A program made the translations under genes and the position numbers. From a virus: a stretch of DNA of 34,890 nucleotides. Positions within the stretch are counted from its first letter, which is position 1, and the number at the start of each line of letters is the position of its first letter. This document shows positions 22,998 through 30,842 of the stretch, piece after piece. The stretch covers positions 1 through 34,890 of IMG/VR virus record IMGVR_UViG_3300028706_000023; one strand, given 5' to 3'. Under the pieces are notes generated by a model. That model was not told the origin of the DNA, made no database searches, and saw only the letters and a program-made list of their open reading frames with translations.

Positions 22998-23714
22998 TTA
23001 GAATACCTCTTTAGTTTTGATTATCATTGCTGATTTAAACTTTTTAGCCTTTTGGCCGTGTACTGTAATGGCTACGTTAGCGGTATATCCGTCACAGATC
23101 CCACAGTCTTTGCAAGTCATGTTTTGAGTATCCGCTAGGCACTCTATTTCGCCCTTAAGTAGGCCGTCTTGTGGGTATTTAACCCTAAAGGTCTTGCCAC
23201 CTAGCTTCTGTGCTTTCATAGCAGCTTTAGGCGTATCCGCACTAACCTGTAATAGATTTAAGTATCTATCGTCGAAGCCCTTATGTGCTAATTGGTGAGT
23301 GTATCCAGTGTGACTACCGAAGTTAGAGGATAACTCTTCTACTAATTCATAAGGTAATGCTGCAGGATCACCGTATGCGCCTAGTCTAATGCTGGATTGA
23401 CGATTAAAGGCCGGCATACCTACTGTATAATTGCCCTTGTGGTAAGACTTCCAGACCTGCAGGGGCGCTTGGAATACTGTCACATAACAAGCCCCGCCAT
23501 TGTAGTGACGCTGAGGGCAATTACCGCATACACTATAATCATTGCCCGACTTAGTGGCCTTGTGTGGCGCTTCGTCGTGCGGCAATATCCATAGTTGGGC
23601 CATATCGCCTGTCTTGGCGTTGGTAGTTTTCATAGTCAGAACTGCAATAATGTGCTGGCTAGGGTCTAAGGCGCTAGGGCCCTTGTATATAACGTATCCG
23701 CTTGGCTTTTTCAT
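22998..23714 (-). CDS. Conserved Cys-rich phage protein (238 aa), DUF7227-like
   Basis: The layout matches a phage family that I recall as widespread and uncharacterised. It starts with YVIYKGPSALDPSQHIIAVL, then NAKTGDMAQLWIL, a first Cys cluster SVCGNCPQR, ACYVTVFQAPLQVWKSY, RLGAYGDPAALPYELVEEL, GYTHQL, and a second Cys cluster TCKDCGICDG near the end, followed by VAITVHGQ. Some databases label relatives as rolling-circle replication-associated, but no catalytic tyrosine-histidine motif can be claimed here. The two CxxC groups probably bind metal. It is the second gene from the early promoter and overlaps the first by 4 bases. Confidence 0.75.
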   Translation of the reverse strand: MKKPSGYVIYKGPSALDPSQHIIAVLTMKTTNAKTGDMAQLWILPHDEAPHKATKSGNDYSVCGNCPQRHYNGGACYVTVFQAPLQVWKSYHKGNYTVGMPAFNRQSSIRLGAYGDPAALPYELVEELSSNFGSHTGYTHQLAHKGFDDRYLNLLQVSADTPKAAMKAQKLGGKTFRVKYPQDGLLKGEIECLADTQNMTCKDCGICDGYTANVAITVHGQKAKKFKSAMIIKTKEVF

Positions 23715-23962
23715 ACTGTACGCTCCATAAAATCAGTTGCAGCCGCCTGTATATCATTGCCAAAGTAATGCCCACCATTAAAGCTGCCAAACACGTAGAT
23801 CCATGTTACGTACTCACCACGATCAGTCTTTGCCAGTACTACGTCTAACTGCCTAGATTGTGTGGGCTTAGCCTCAAGGATAGTTATGCCCTTACGCGCA
23901 GCAGTGGCGTGCATCTGGCCTGAATCGAACATCTGATTAAATACTTGCATAGTAAACCCCAT
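23711..23962 (-). CDS. First early gene, hypothetical protein (83 aa)
   Basis: The ATG at 23962 lies about 29 bases below the predicted start site of the leftward promoter; a second ATG at 23950 (MQVFNQ) is an alternative start. The product is mixed alpha/beta (KGITILEAKPTQSRQLDVVL, then EYVTWIYVFGSFNGGHYFG). No family is recognised. Being first on the leftward transcript, it is expected to be made earliest after infection. Confidence 0.68.
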   Translation of the reverse strand: MGFTMQVFNQMFDSGQMHATAARKGITILEAKPTQSRQLDVVLAKTDRGEYVTWIYVFGSFNGGHYFGNDIQAAATDFMERTV

Positions 23963-23997
23963 GGCCCTGTGGGCCTGTTTGCGTTGTTGTTGGGTTA

Positions 23998-24025
23998 AGT
24001 ATAAAGATATCTAGAAATCAGACAA
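23998..24025 (-). promoter_or_regulatory. Sigma70-type promoter for the leftward early block
   Basis: On the minus strand TTGTCT (24025-24020) is followed after 16 bases by TATACT (24003-23998), matching the -35 box at 4 of 6 and the -10 box at 5 of 6 positions. Transcription would begin near 23991, about 29 bases ahead of the first early ATG. The ATGCGAC repeats lie directly upstream, where an activator or repressor could act. Confidence 0.6.
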
Positions 24026-24032
24026 TACCTAA

Positions 24033-24162
24033 ATGCGACCACTATGGGTCTATATGCGACATATGCGACATAGCCCCTTAGCATAAAGAGGAACAGGCGC
24101 GAGTAACACAGACAATAATATTATACTTATCTCAATGCGACCCAACCATACCTATATGCGCC
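24033..24162. repeat. Five ATGCG(A/C)C repeats upstream of the early promoter
   Basis: ATGCGAC occurs at 24033, 24054, 24063 and 24135, and ATGCGCC at 24156 (first base of each). All are in the same orientation. The first and second, and the fourth and fifth, are each 21 bases apart (two helical turns). They begin 8 bases above the -35 box of the leftward promoter. Such same-side, same-orientation spacing suits cooperative binding sites or replication iterons. Confidence 0.6.
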
Positions 24163-24271
24163 AATGTATTACCATTCACCCAATGTATACCAGTGTATTC
24201 CCATTTAGTCTCTAGAATACCTGAGAGCCACTCTCATAGCTTCTCTCTTCTGTCAACTCCAGCACTCACTG

Positions 24272-24380
24272 GTCTACTTGTGACTATCATGGGCCACTTA
24301 GTCACACTCTGACTGCATGGTCACGCCTAGACTCACGGGTCAACCTGTGACTGCTGAGAGCTTTTGGGTCATTTCGTGAC
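24272..24380. repeat. Four phased inverted repeats GTCA-N5-TGAC
   Basis: Sites start at 24272 (GTCT variant), 24301, 24339 and 24368; each is 13 bases with half-sites GTCA and TGAC around five variable bases. Spacings are 29, 38 and 29 bases. Sites 1, 3 and 4 share a longer form GGTC(A/T)-N3-4-GTGACT. An extra half-site GTCA follows at 24387. This looks like an operator array for a dimeric DNA-binding protein. Confidence 0.6.
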
Positions 24381-24391
24381 TGATGGGTCAT

Positions 24392-24404
24392 GGGGGGGGC
24401 CCCC
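24392..24404. other. G8C5 homopolymer junction
   Basis: Eight G residues are followed directly by five C residues at 24392-24404, next to the last GTCA half-site. It is unlike anything else in this AT-leaning genome. A role in packaging recognition, replication pausing or protein binding is possible, and a sequencing length error is also possible in such a run. Confidence 0.5.
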
Positions 24405-24578
24405 TAAGTGTGTCTAGCAATAAATGTATATAGGCTCATAGACACAAGAGAAGGAATATTGGGGGTATACAGGAGAGGAATGAGGAATACAAAAGTATAC
24501 AATATATGAATGTTTAATAGACCGTAAGTAGGATTTGGGGGAAGGGGAGGAGGTAAGGGGAATAAGAGTAGATAAGGG

Positions 24579-24607
24579 TTGACTTCTGTCTCTAAATATG
24601 TTATAAT
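24579..24607 (+). promoter_or_regulatory. Strong sigma70-type promoter for the late block
   Basis: TTGACT (24579-24584), a 17-base spacer and a perfect TATAAT (24602-24607) match the bacterial consensus at 11 of 12 positions. Initiation near 24614 would give a leader of about 250 bases before the terminase small subunit gene. This implies that host RNA polymerase transcribes the late genes, in line with the lack of a phage RNA polymerase gene. Confidence 0.8.
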
Positions 24608-24620
24608 AGATACTATTGTG

Positions 24621-24700
24621 TACTTAGGTAGTTTAGAGTAATACCTTTAGATTAAACAATAAGAATAACACTTAATCTACTCTTTATTACCTCCTAAGTA
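24621..24700 (+). promoter_or_regulatory. Long imperfect hairpin in the late leader
   Basis: TACTTAGG (24621-24628) pairs with CCTAAGTA (24693-24700), and TAGATTAA (24648-24655) pairs with TTAATCTA (24672-24679). This makes an 80-base hairpin with an internal bulge and a 16-base loop, beginning only a few bases after the predicted start of transcription. A second hairpin, GATAGC-TTT-GCTATC, lies at 24745-24759. Neither has a T-run, so they are not simple terminators; mRNA stabilisation or a control leader is more likely. Confidence 0.55.
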
Positions 24701-24865
24701 TCAGACGGGTAGAGCTGACTCACTAAAGTGATAAAACGCAACTAGATAGCTTTGCTATCACTACCTAAGAACTAAATGTTAGTCTATATAAACTAATTAT
24801 TGGTCTATACCTAATACAATTTAATAGAATCCCCACCCCAGTGTGGCCAAGAGTCTAGAGAAACA

Positions 24866-25324
24866 ATGTCAGCAGATACAATACCAAAGAAGAAGAAGAC
24901 CAAACACAAAGGTAGTCCCCTACTATACAAAGGAATGCCTCCCCTGAATCCAAAGGGAAGACCTAAAGGAAGTGTAGGTAAATATACACAACTCTCCAGA
25001 GAATTAATGTCTGAGAGAGGGCCTGAGATAGTAGAGAAGGTAATCTCCTTAGCTATGGAGGGTGATACTACTTGCTTGAAGATGTGCTTAGACCGTATCC
25101 TACCACCTAAACGTGATGTAGAGATTAAGCATGAGGGTGGTCAGTCTATCAATATCGTAGTAGAGCAGATAGGCACACAAGCCCAAGAGGCCATTACAGA
25201 TGTAGGTGGTCAGATCATAGAGCATAACTTAGGGGAGTCTGTAAAGGCTGCTACTAAGGCTAATGACGCTGCCTATGATGCCATTAGTGTGTCTGTATTA
25301 GAAGAAGAAGAAGAAGACCAGTGA
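24866..25324 (+). CDS. Terminase small subunit candidate, DUF5681-like (152 aa)
   Basis: The N-terminus is very basic (KKKKTKHKGSPLLYKG) and includes the motif LNPKGRPKGSVGKYTQLSRE that typifies DUF5681-like DNA-binding proteins. The C-terminus is acidic (SVLEEEEEDQ). Placement immediately before the terminase large subunit, with a 4-base GTGA overlap, matches the small terminase position, where the protein recognises phage DNA for packaging. It is the first gene of the late transcript. The family itself is uncharacterised, so the role is inferred from position and charge. Confidence 0.72.
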   Translation: MSADTIPKKKKTKHKGSPLLYKGMPPLNPKGRPKGSVGKYTQLSRELMSERGPEIVEKVISLAMEGDTTCLKMCLDRILPPKRDVEIKHEGGQSINIVVEQIGTQAQEAITDVGGQIIEHNLGESVKAATKANDAAYDAISVSVLEEEEEDQ

Positions 25325-26568
25325 GCAACATACAGGTAAAACTACATCCTGCTCAGATGGAGATCTTCAATAGTCCAGCACGATTTAAAGTAGCAGCTTG
25401 TGGTAGACGATTCGGTAAGTCTTACTTAGCTGCATGGATACTCCTAATCAAAGGCTTACAGTCTACCGATAAGGATATCTTCTATATTGCTCCTACCTTC
25501 CAGCAAGCTAAAGATATCTTGTGGGGTCTACTAAAGGATTTAGGTAGGGATGTAATTAAGTCTACCCATGAGAATACGGCTACTATAACCCTAATCAATG
25601 ATCGTAAGATCTACTTAAAGGGTTCAGACAGACCAGATACCTTACGTGGTGTAGGTCTGAAATACGTAGTAATGGATGAATATGCTTTTATGAAGCCCTC
25701 TGTCTTTGAACAGATCATCCGACCTACCCTAGCTGACGTTAAAGGTGAAGCCTTATTTATAGGTACACCAGAAGGGCGTAACCACTTCTATGATCTATAT
25801 ATGGCAGCAGGGAAGGACGAGGAATGGGAAGCATTCAGTTTTAACTCTACTGATAACCCACTGATAGACCCTAAAGAGATTGAAGTTGCCAGAAGGTCAA
25901 TGTCCTCACAAGCATTCAGACAAGAGTTTGAAGCGTCCTTTGAATCCTTCTCAGGTGGTATCTTCGAAGAAGAGTGGTTCCAACTTAGTCCTGAACCTGA
26001 TTATGGTCATTATGTTATTGCTGTTGACCCTGCGGGTTTTGAGCAATCAGCTAAGGATAGGGGTAATAAAGGCTCTAAACTGGATGAAACAGCCATCGCC
26101 ATAGTTAAGATCTCAGGTGATCAGTGGTGGGTAAAGGATATCCTACACGGTAGATGGAATATTAAGAAGACAGCAGAGAATATACTCGGTTCTGCTGTAG
26201 ATCACGAAGCGTCTACTGTAGGTATTGAAGCAGGGGCCTTGAAGAACGCTATCATGCCCTACTTAGAGGATGAGATGCGTATACAGGGTCGTTGGGTCGT
26301 TATCTCAGATGTAACTCACGGTGGTAAGAAGAAGACAGACCGTATCACTTGGTCCCTACAGGGGCGTCTAGAACACGGTAAGATCAAGTTTAATGAGAAG
26401 AGGGACTGGAGACACTTTGAGGATCAGATGATGTCTTTCCCTAGTCCACAAGTACATGACGACCTACTAGATGCTCTGGCTTATATAGATCAAGTATCAG
26501 TAGCCGATTTCACCAACTCCTTCGATGTGGAAGAGTGGGAACCTCAAGACATAGAAGCAGGATATTAA
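25321..26568 (+). CDS. Terminase large subunit (415 aa)
   Basis: The ATPase has a Walker A CGRRFGKS (Gly28-Ser34), Walker B VVMDEYA (Asp119, Glu120) and the coupling motif FIGTPEGRNHFYD (about 147-158). The nuclease domain has Asp236 in VIAVDPAG, Glu303 in VGIEAGALK and Asp380/Asp381/Asp384 in HDDLLDALAY. The motor pumps DNA into the prohead and cuts it. Length is somewhat short for the family (T7 gp19 is 586). The start is GTG at 25321, overlapping the upstream stop as GTGA; the portal gene follows after 6 bases. Confidence 0.94.
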   Translation: MSNIQVKLHPAQMEIFNSPARFKVAACGRRFGKSYLAAWILLIKGLQSTDKDIFYIAPTFQQAKDILWGLLKDLGRDVIKSTHENTATITLINDRKIYLKGSDRPDTLRGVGLKYVVMDEYAFMKPSVFEQIIRPTLADVKGEALFIGTPEGRNHFYDLYMAAGKDEEWEAFSFNSTDNPLIDPKEIEVARRSMSSQAFRQEFEASFESFSGGIFEEEWFQLSPEPDYGHYVIAVDPAGFEQSAKDRGNKGSKLDETAIAIVKISGDQWWVKDILHGRWNIKKTAENILGSAVDHEASTVGIEAGALKNAIMPYLEDEMRIQGRWVVISDVTHGGKKKTDRITWSLQGRLEHGKIKFNEKRDWRHFEDQMMSFPSPQVHDDLLDALAYIDQVSVADFTNSFDVEEWEPQDIEAGY

Positions 26569-26574
26569 TACATT

Positions 26575-28536
26575 ATGGCATTCGATACAGCACAAGATGA
26601 GTTTAGTGGTTTAGCTTCATGGCTCTCAGAACGACTAGAGTCATGGAAAGCACACCGTGATCAGAACTACCAAAAGAAGTGGGATGAATACTATCGCCTA
26701 TGGCGTGGTATCTGGGCTGAATCAGATAAACTACGTGAGTCTGAGTCTTCCCGTTTAATCTCCCCTGCCCTACAACAGGCAGTAGAAGCCACAGTATCAG
26801 AACTAGAGGAAGCTACCTTTGGTCGTGATAAGTGGTTCGATATCCGTGATGATATCTTAGATGAAGATCCATCAGATGTAGCTTACTTACGTAATGTCCT
26901 ACAAGAAGACCTAGAGCGTGATGGGGCCAAACCTGCTATCTGTGAGGTTTTCCTTAATGGTGCTATCTACGGTACGGGTATCGCTAAGATCCTCGTAGAA
27001 GAGACTACAGACCGTGTACCAGTAGAGAAACCAGTAGAAGGTACTCTAACTTCAGCTCGTGAGATCGTAGAAGTAGCACGTATGGCAGTTCCACTAGAGG
27101 CTGTCTCCCCTAAAGAATTTATAATTGATCCTGCTGCCTTGTCCATAGACACAGCGTTAGGTGTAGCGCAGGAGGTTATTAAACCCCGCTACCACGTTGT
27201 TATGGGCATTGAAGCAGGTACTTATCGTGATGTTGCATTAGGTGCAACGAGTATCGGAGTTCACGACTTCGGGTTTGATCCAGAGAATAATCACAATGGT
27301 GGATCAGAGGATGATCGAGTCAAGATCACTGAGTATTGGGGTCTAGTGCCTAAACGCTATCTAGTTAAAGACGCTACCTCAGGTACTGAGTTTGATTATG
27401 ATACAGATGAGTTAGTAGAGGCTGTAGTTACATTAGCCAATGACTCGATTGTCCTCAGGGCAGAAGCGAATCCTTACTTGATGAAGGATCGTCCTTTCAT
27501 TGCATATCAACATGATCGTGTACCTAATAAGTTCTGGGGTCGTGGTGTATGTGAGAAGGGATATAACCCTCAGAAAGCCCTAGATGCAGAGCTACGTGGT
27601 CGTATTGATGCCCTAGCATTGACTACACACCCTATGATGGCTATGGATGCTACACGTATCCCTCGTGGTACTAAGCTAGAAGTTAAGGCTGGTAAGACTA
27701 TCCTGACTAACGGCGACCCACGTACTGTAATCCAACCGTTTAACTTCGGTAATCTACAGGCGCATACCTTCCAAGAGTCTGCTGAACTAGAGCGTATGAT
27801 CCAAATGGCAACAGGTGCTATGGATTCAGCGACTAGCCCACAGGCCAATGCACGTAATGGTACTGCTTCTGGGATGTCTATGCTTCAGGCAGCTTCTATT
27901 AAGCGTCAGAAGCGTACCCTAGCCAACTTCCAGTCTGACTTTATGATCCCCTTCATCGAGAAAGCTGTATGGCGTAAGATGCAGTTCGATGATGAGCGTT
28001 ATCCTGTACTAGACTATAAGTTTGTACCTTATTCTACTATGGGTATCATGGCTAAAGAGCTAGAGATGACACAGACTATTCAGTTAATGTCTATGTTACC
28101 CCCTGAATCACAAGCATTTAACCTCTTATTGATGTCTGTATTCGAAAATAGTAGCTTAAATAACCGTGAGCAAATGATGCAAGCAGTTCAGCAGATGATG
28201 CAGCCTAACCCACAAGAACAAGAGATGCAGCAACAGGCTATGCAGCTAGAGATGCAGGGTAAACAGGCAGATGTACAGCTTACAGGTGCTAAAGTACAAG
28301 AGACACTAGCAGATGCCTATAAGAAGCAAGCTGAAGCAGCCTCTAAAGTACCTAACGAGACTGATGCAATGGATCGTATCTTAGATCTACAGAAGAAAGC
28401 AGTAGATTTACAGAAGAAATCAGCAGAAGTCACTAATATTGAAGCAGAGACATTGCGGAATATCCCAGAGATGTCTCACTTACAGTCTGAAACAATGCTT
28501 AACCTAGCCAATGCACGTAGGGCTATGGAGAAGTAA
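26575..28536 (+). CDS. Portal protein / head-tail connector (653 aa)
   Basis: The protein follows the terminase gene and has the look of large podovirus portals. It has an N-terminal helical clip region (LASWLSERLESWKAHRDQNY), SRLISPALQQAVEATVSELEEATFG near 60-85, a GVCEKGYNPQKALDAELRGRID block near 325, and a C-terminal Gln/Met-rich helical barrel (residues 535-650, MQQQAMQLEMQGKQAD and similar). Twelve copies would form the ring through which DNA passes and which holds the tail. The ATG is 6 bases past the terminase stop. Confidence 0.85.
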   Translation: MAFDTAQDEFSGLASWLSERLESWKAHRDQNYQKKWDEYYRLWRGIWAESDKLRESESSRLISPALQQAVEATVSELEEATFGRDKWFDIRDDILDEDPSDVAYLRNVLQEDLERDGAKPAICEVFLNGAIYGTGIAKILVEETTDRVPVEKPVEGTLTSAREIVEVARMAVPLEAVSPKEFIIDPAALSIDTALGVAQEVIKPRYHVVMGIEAGTYRDVALGATSIGVHDFGFDPENNHNGGSEDDRVKITEYWGLVPKRYLVKDATSGTEFDYDTDELVEAVVTLANDSIVLRAEANPYLMKDRPFIAYQHDRVPNKFWGRGVCEKGYNPQKALDAELRGRIDALALTTHPMMAMDATRIPRGTKLEVKAGKTILTNGDPRTVIQPFNFGNLQAHTFQESAELERMIQMATGAMDSATSPQANARNGTASGMSMLQAASIKRQKRTLANFQSDFMIPFIEKAVWRKMQFDDERYPVLDYKFVPYSTMGIMAKELEMTQTIQLMSMLPPESQAFNLLLMSVFENSSLNNREQMMQAVQQMMQPNPQEQEMQQQAMQLEMQGKQADVQLTGAKVQETLADAYKKQAEAASKVPNETDAMDRILDLQKKAVDLQKKSAEVTNIEAETLRNIPEMSHLQSETMLNLANARRAMEK

Positions 28537-28539
28537 GAG

Positions 28540-28764
28540 ATGAAGACTGATAAAGAGTTCTTTGATAGTCGATATAGGTTATTTGAGGTAGATGGCTGGA
28601 AGGATTTAGTTGAAGAACTAACCCTGATGGCTGAATCCTTAGATAATGTATCAGCTATTGATGATGAGAAGTCCCTCTACTTAGTTAAAGGGCAATTGTC
28701 TATCCTCAACATGGTCATTACATTAGAGGAACAGACTAAACTAACCGATACGGACAACTCATAA
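28540..28764 (+). CDS. Hypothetical protein between portal and scaffold (74 aa)
   Basis: This is a small acidic helical protein (MKTDKEFFDSRYRLFEVDGW, then EELTLMAESLDNV and SLYLVKGQLSILNMVITLEEQ). It starts 3 bases after the portal stop. No family is recognised. Its position, between portal and scaffold, suggests a role in head assembly, but no motif supports this. Confidence 0.72.
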   Translation: MKTDKEFFDSRYRLFEVDGWKDLVEELTLMAESLDNVSAIDDEKSLYLVKGQLSILNMVITLEEQTKLTDTDNS

Positions 28765-28827
28765 TAAGAGCCTGTGTCATTTTTATTAACTCCACAATCT
28801 ATTTAAGTATAGACGGAGAATACCACT

Positions 28828-29628
28828 ATGGTAAATAGCATTATAGTTGACCCAGAAATGGAAACTTTAGAATCAGTAGAAGATACCACCTCCGATATGG
28901 GTACAGGTGCTATCGAAACTACAGAAGAAGAACAAACACAATCAGAGTATGAATTACCTAGTAAGTTTCAAGGTAAATCAGTCGAAGATATCGTAAACTC
29001 TTACTCAGAACTCGAAAAGGAGTTAGGACGTAAGGGGCAAGAGATCGGAGAACTACGTAAACTATCTGATGAGTTCCTAAAGACCCAGATTCAGGCAAAT
29101 CAACAGAACGTCCAAGAACAAGAGGAAGAGACTGATTTCTTTGAAGACCCTCAAGCGGCAATCAGACGAGAGATTGAGAATCACCCTAAGTTTAAGGAAG
29201 CTGAAAAACAAACTCAACAGCGACAGCAAGAAGCTACCGTTCAGAGTTTAAATCAGCAACATCCAGATGCTCAACAGGTTGTAGAATCTAAAGAGTTTCA
29301 GGAGTGGGTTAGCCAGAGTAAAATCCGTGTACGTCTATTTGAGGAAGCAAATGCCTATGATCTAGATGCTGCTAATGAACTACTCAGTAATTGGAAAGAG
29401 CGTAAGCTCATCTCTAATACACGAGAAGAACAGAGCAACCAAAAAGAATCTAAAGCAAAAGCACTTAAATCAGGCAAAGCGGAGAGTAGGTCATCTGGAG
29501 AGTCCATTGGAGGTAAGAAGATTTACCGTAGATCTGACCTCATTCGTTTAAAACAAACTGACCCTATGCGATATGATGCACTGGCAGATGAAATCTACCA
29601 AGCCTACGCAGAAGGTCGAGTCAAATAA
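28828..29628 (+). CDS. Capsid scaffolding protein (266 aa)
   Basis: Composition is typical of scaffolds: acidic, disordered start (residues 1-45), long charged coiled coil (about 50-185, ELEKELGRKGQEIGELRKL and further), Gln-rich middle (TQQRQQEATVQSLNQQHPD) and a basic Lys/Arg-rich C-terminus that would contact the capsid protein. It is located just before the major capsid gene, as in T7-like and other podophages. GGAG about 10 bases before the ATG is a good ribosome site. Confidence 0.82.
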   Translation: MVNSIIVDPEMETLESVEDTTSDMGTGAIETTEEEQTQSEYELPSKFQGKSVEDIVNSYSELEKELGRKGQEIGELRKLSDEFLKTQIQANQQNVQEQEEETDFFEDPQAAIRREIENHPKFKEAEKQTQQRQQEATVQSLNQQHPDAQQVVESKEFQEWVSQSKIRVRLFEEANAYDLDAANELLSNWKERKLISNTREEQSNQKESKAKALKSGKAESRSSGESIGGKKIYRRSDLIRLKQTDPMRYDALADEIYQAYAEGRVK

Positions 29629-29653
29629 GATTACATATTAGGAGTTAATCAAA

Positions 29654-30514
29654 ATGGCATTAGGAACTAACCACAATACGACCACAACTGCTGCGAAGTT
29701 TATTCCAGAGATTTGGTCTGACGAAGTAATCGCTGGCTACAAGAAGAACCTTGTACTAGCTAATCTAGTAACAAACATGAAGCACATGGGCAAGAAGGGT
29801 GATTCCATCCATATTCCTGCTCCTGCTCGTGGCGCTGCTAACGCTAAAGCTGCAAGCACTCAAGTAACTTTGAATGCACCTTCACACAGTGAAGTAATTG
29901 TAACTATCGACAAGCACTATGAGTATTCAACTTTGATTGAAGATATCGCTGAAGTACAGGCTCTATCCTCTATGCGTAAGTTCTATACTGAAGATGCTGG
30001 TTATGCGTTAGCCACTCAAGTTGATTCTGACCTATTTGGTCTAGTGTCTGCTTTGAATGGTGGCACTCAGTTAGGTGGTGATGGTGGCGGTTCTTCTGCC
30101 GATATCACTGATGCAGGTATCCGTAAGTTCATCCTTACTCTAGATAACAACGATGTTCCTATGGACAATCGTGCTTTGGTTATCCCACCTGTAGCTGCTA
30201 ATGACCTATTGGGCATTAACCGCTTCACTGAACAGCAGTACATCGGTAACGGTGATGCTATCAAGACTGGTAAGATTGGTCAGATTTACGGTGTAGACGT
30301 ATTCGTCTCTAGTAACTGCCCTACTTCAGGTTCTAATCGTGTAGGCGTTATGCTACATAAAGATGCACTTGTGTTGGCTGAACAAATGGGTGTACGCTCA
30401 CAGACTCAGTATCAACAGCAATACTTAGGTGACTTGTTCACCGCTGACACCATCTACGGTGTTAAAGAGTTGCGTGATAACGCTGGTGTAAGCATCTTAG
30501 TACCTTCTACCTAG
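29654..30514 (+). CDS. Major capsid protein (286 aa)
   Basis: The protein follows the scaffold gene with a strong AGGAG ribosome site and is itself followed by a strong terminator, as expected for the most abundant virion protein. It has an N-arm (MALGTNHNTTTTAAKFIPEIW), a DSIHIPAPARGAANAK stretch, a spine-helix-like region, and a C-terminal QTQYQQQYLGDLFTADTIYGV resembling marine podovirus capsid proteins of the HK97 fold. At 286 residues it is small. Coding sequence here is richer in G/C-ending codons than the surrounding genes, consistent with high expression. Confidence 0.85.
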   Translation: MALGTNHNTTTTAAKFIPEIWSDEVIAGYKKNLVLANLVTNMKHMGKKGDSIHIPAPARGAANAKAASTQVTLNAPSHSEVIVTIDKHYEYSTLIEDIAEVQALSSMRKFYTEDAGYALATQVDSDLFGLVSALNGGTQLGGDGGGSSADITDAGIRKFILTLDNNDVPMDNRALVIPPVAANDLLGINRFTEQQYIGNGDAIKTGKIGQIYGVDVFVSSNCPTSGSNRVGVMLHKDALVLAEQMGVRSQTQYQQQYLGDLFTADTIYGVKELRDNAGVSILVPST

Positions 30515-30533
30515 ACTTAACTAGGTAGCATAT

Positions 30534-30560
30534 AAAGCCCCTAAGTGAATAGGGGCTTTT
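30534..30560 (+). terminator. Intrinsic terminator after the capsid gene
   Basis: AAAGCCCCTA (30534-30543) pairs perfectly with TAGGGGCTTT (30550-30559) around a 6-base loop, ending in TTTT. It lies 20 bases past the capsid stop and should separate highly expressed head genes from the following late genes. Confidence 0.9.
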
Positions 30561-30589
30561 ACTCTCCTCCTTCAATAACTGGAAATTAT

Positions 30590-30835
30590 ATGCCCATCTA
30601 CTCTTATAAGTGTGAACAAGAACACGTAACAGATCACTTATGTCCTATGCTTGATCGTAATAAAGCGAAACAATGTAAAGTATGTAGAGCCGATGCGCAT
30701 CTAATTATCGTCCCTGTTAAAGTAGCCCTAGATCCTACAGACCCAGCCTTCGCTGGTACATGGATGTCTTGGGAACGTAAGAGGGCAAAGCAGATGAAAC
30801 AAGAGCAGAAAATACAAGCTAAACGAGAGGGTTAG
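30590..30835 (+). CDS. FmdB-like zinc-ribbon protein (81 aa)
   Basis: The start MPIYSYKCEQEHVTDHLCPM matches FmdB-family regulatory/zinc-ribbon proteins (MPxYxYxC), with Cys8 and Cys29/Cys32 (CKVC) as probable metal ligands. The second residue of the first knuckle may be His12 instead of Cys. The C-terminal third is basic and helical (WERKRAKQMKQEQKIQAKRE). ATG at 30590 is preferred over an in-frame start inside the terminator. Similar small proteins occur next to phage capsid genes; their role there is unknown. Confidence 0.75.
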   Translation: MPIYSYKCEQEHVTDHLCPMLDRNKAKQCKVCRADAHLIIVPVKVALDPTDPAFAGTWMSWERKRAKQMKQEQKIQAKREG

Positions 30836-30842
30836 TAATACT

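Larger units (their letters stand above)
23963..24865. other. Main intergenic control region (about 900 bp)
   Basis: No convincing gene is present in this stretch, the largest gap in the genome. From left to right it holds the leftward promoter (23998-24025), five ATGCG(A/C)C repeats (24033-24162), and CAATGTAT-type repeats (24162-24199). Next come four GTCA-N5-TGAC inverted repeats (24272-24380), a G8C5 run (24392-24404), and a purine-rich G-rich stretch (about 24450-24575). The right end has the rightward promoter (24579-24607) and a structured leader. It separates the divergent early and late blocks and is the best candidate for the replication origin and packaging recognition. Confidence 0.7.

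Noticed and set aside
20660-24810. GGTCTAT motif repeated in non-coding regions (20660, 20702, 24047, 24802)
   Set aside because: A 7-base motif is expected about four times in a genome of this size on both strands and spacing shows no pattern; also seen in coding DNA.
28765-28827. T7-like promoter before the scaffold gene (GTATAGACGGAGA)
   Set aside because: Only the short TATAG-GGAGA part resembles the consensus; the binding region upstream does not match.
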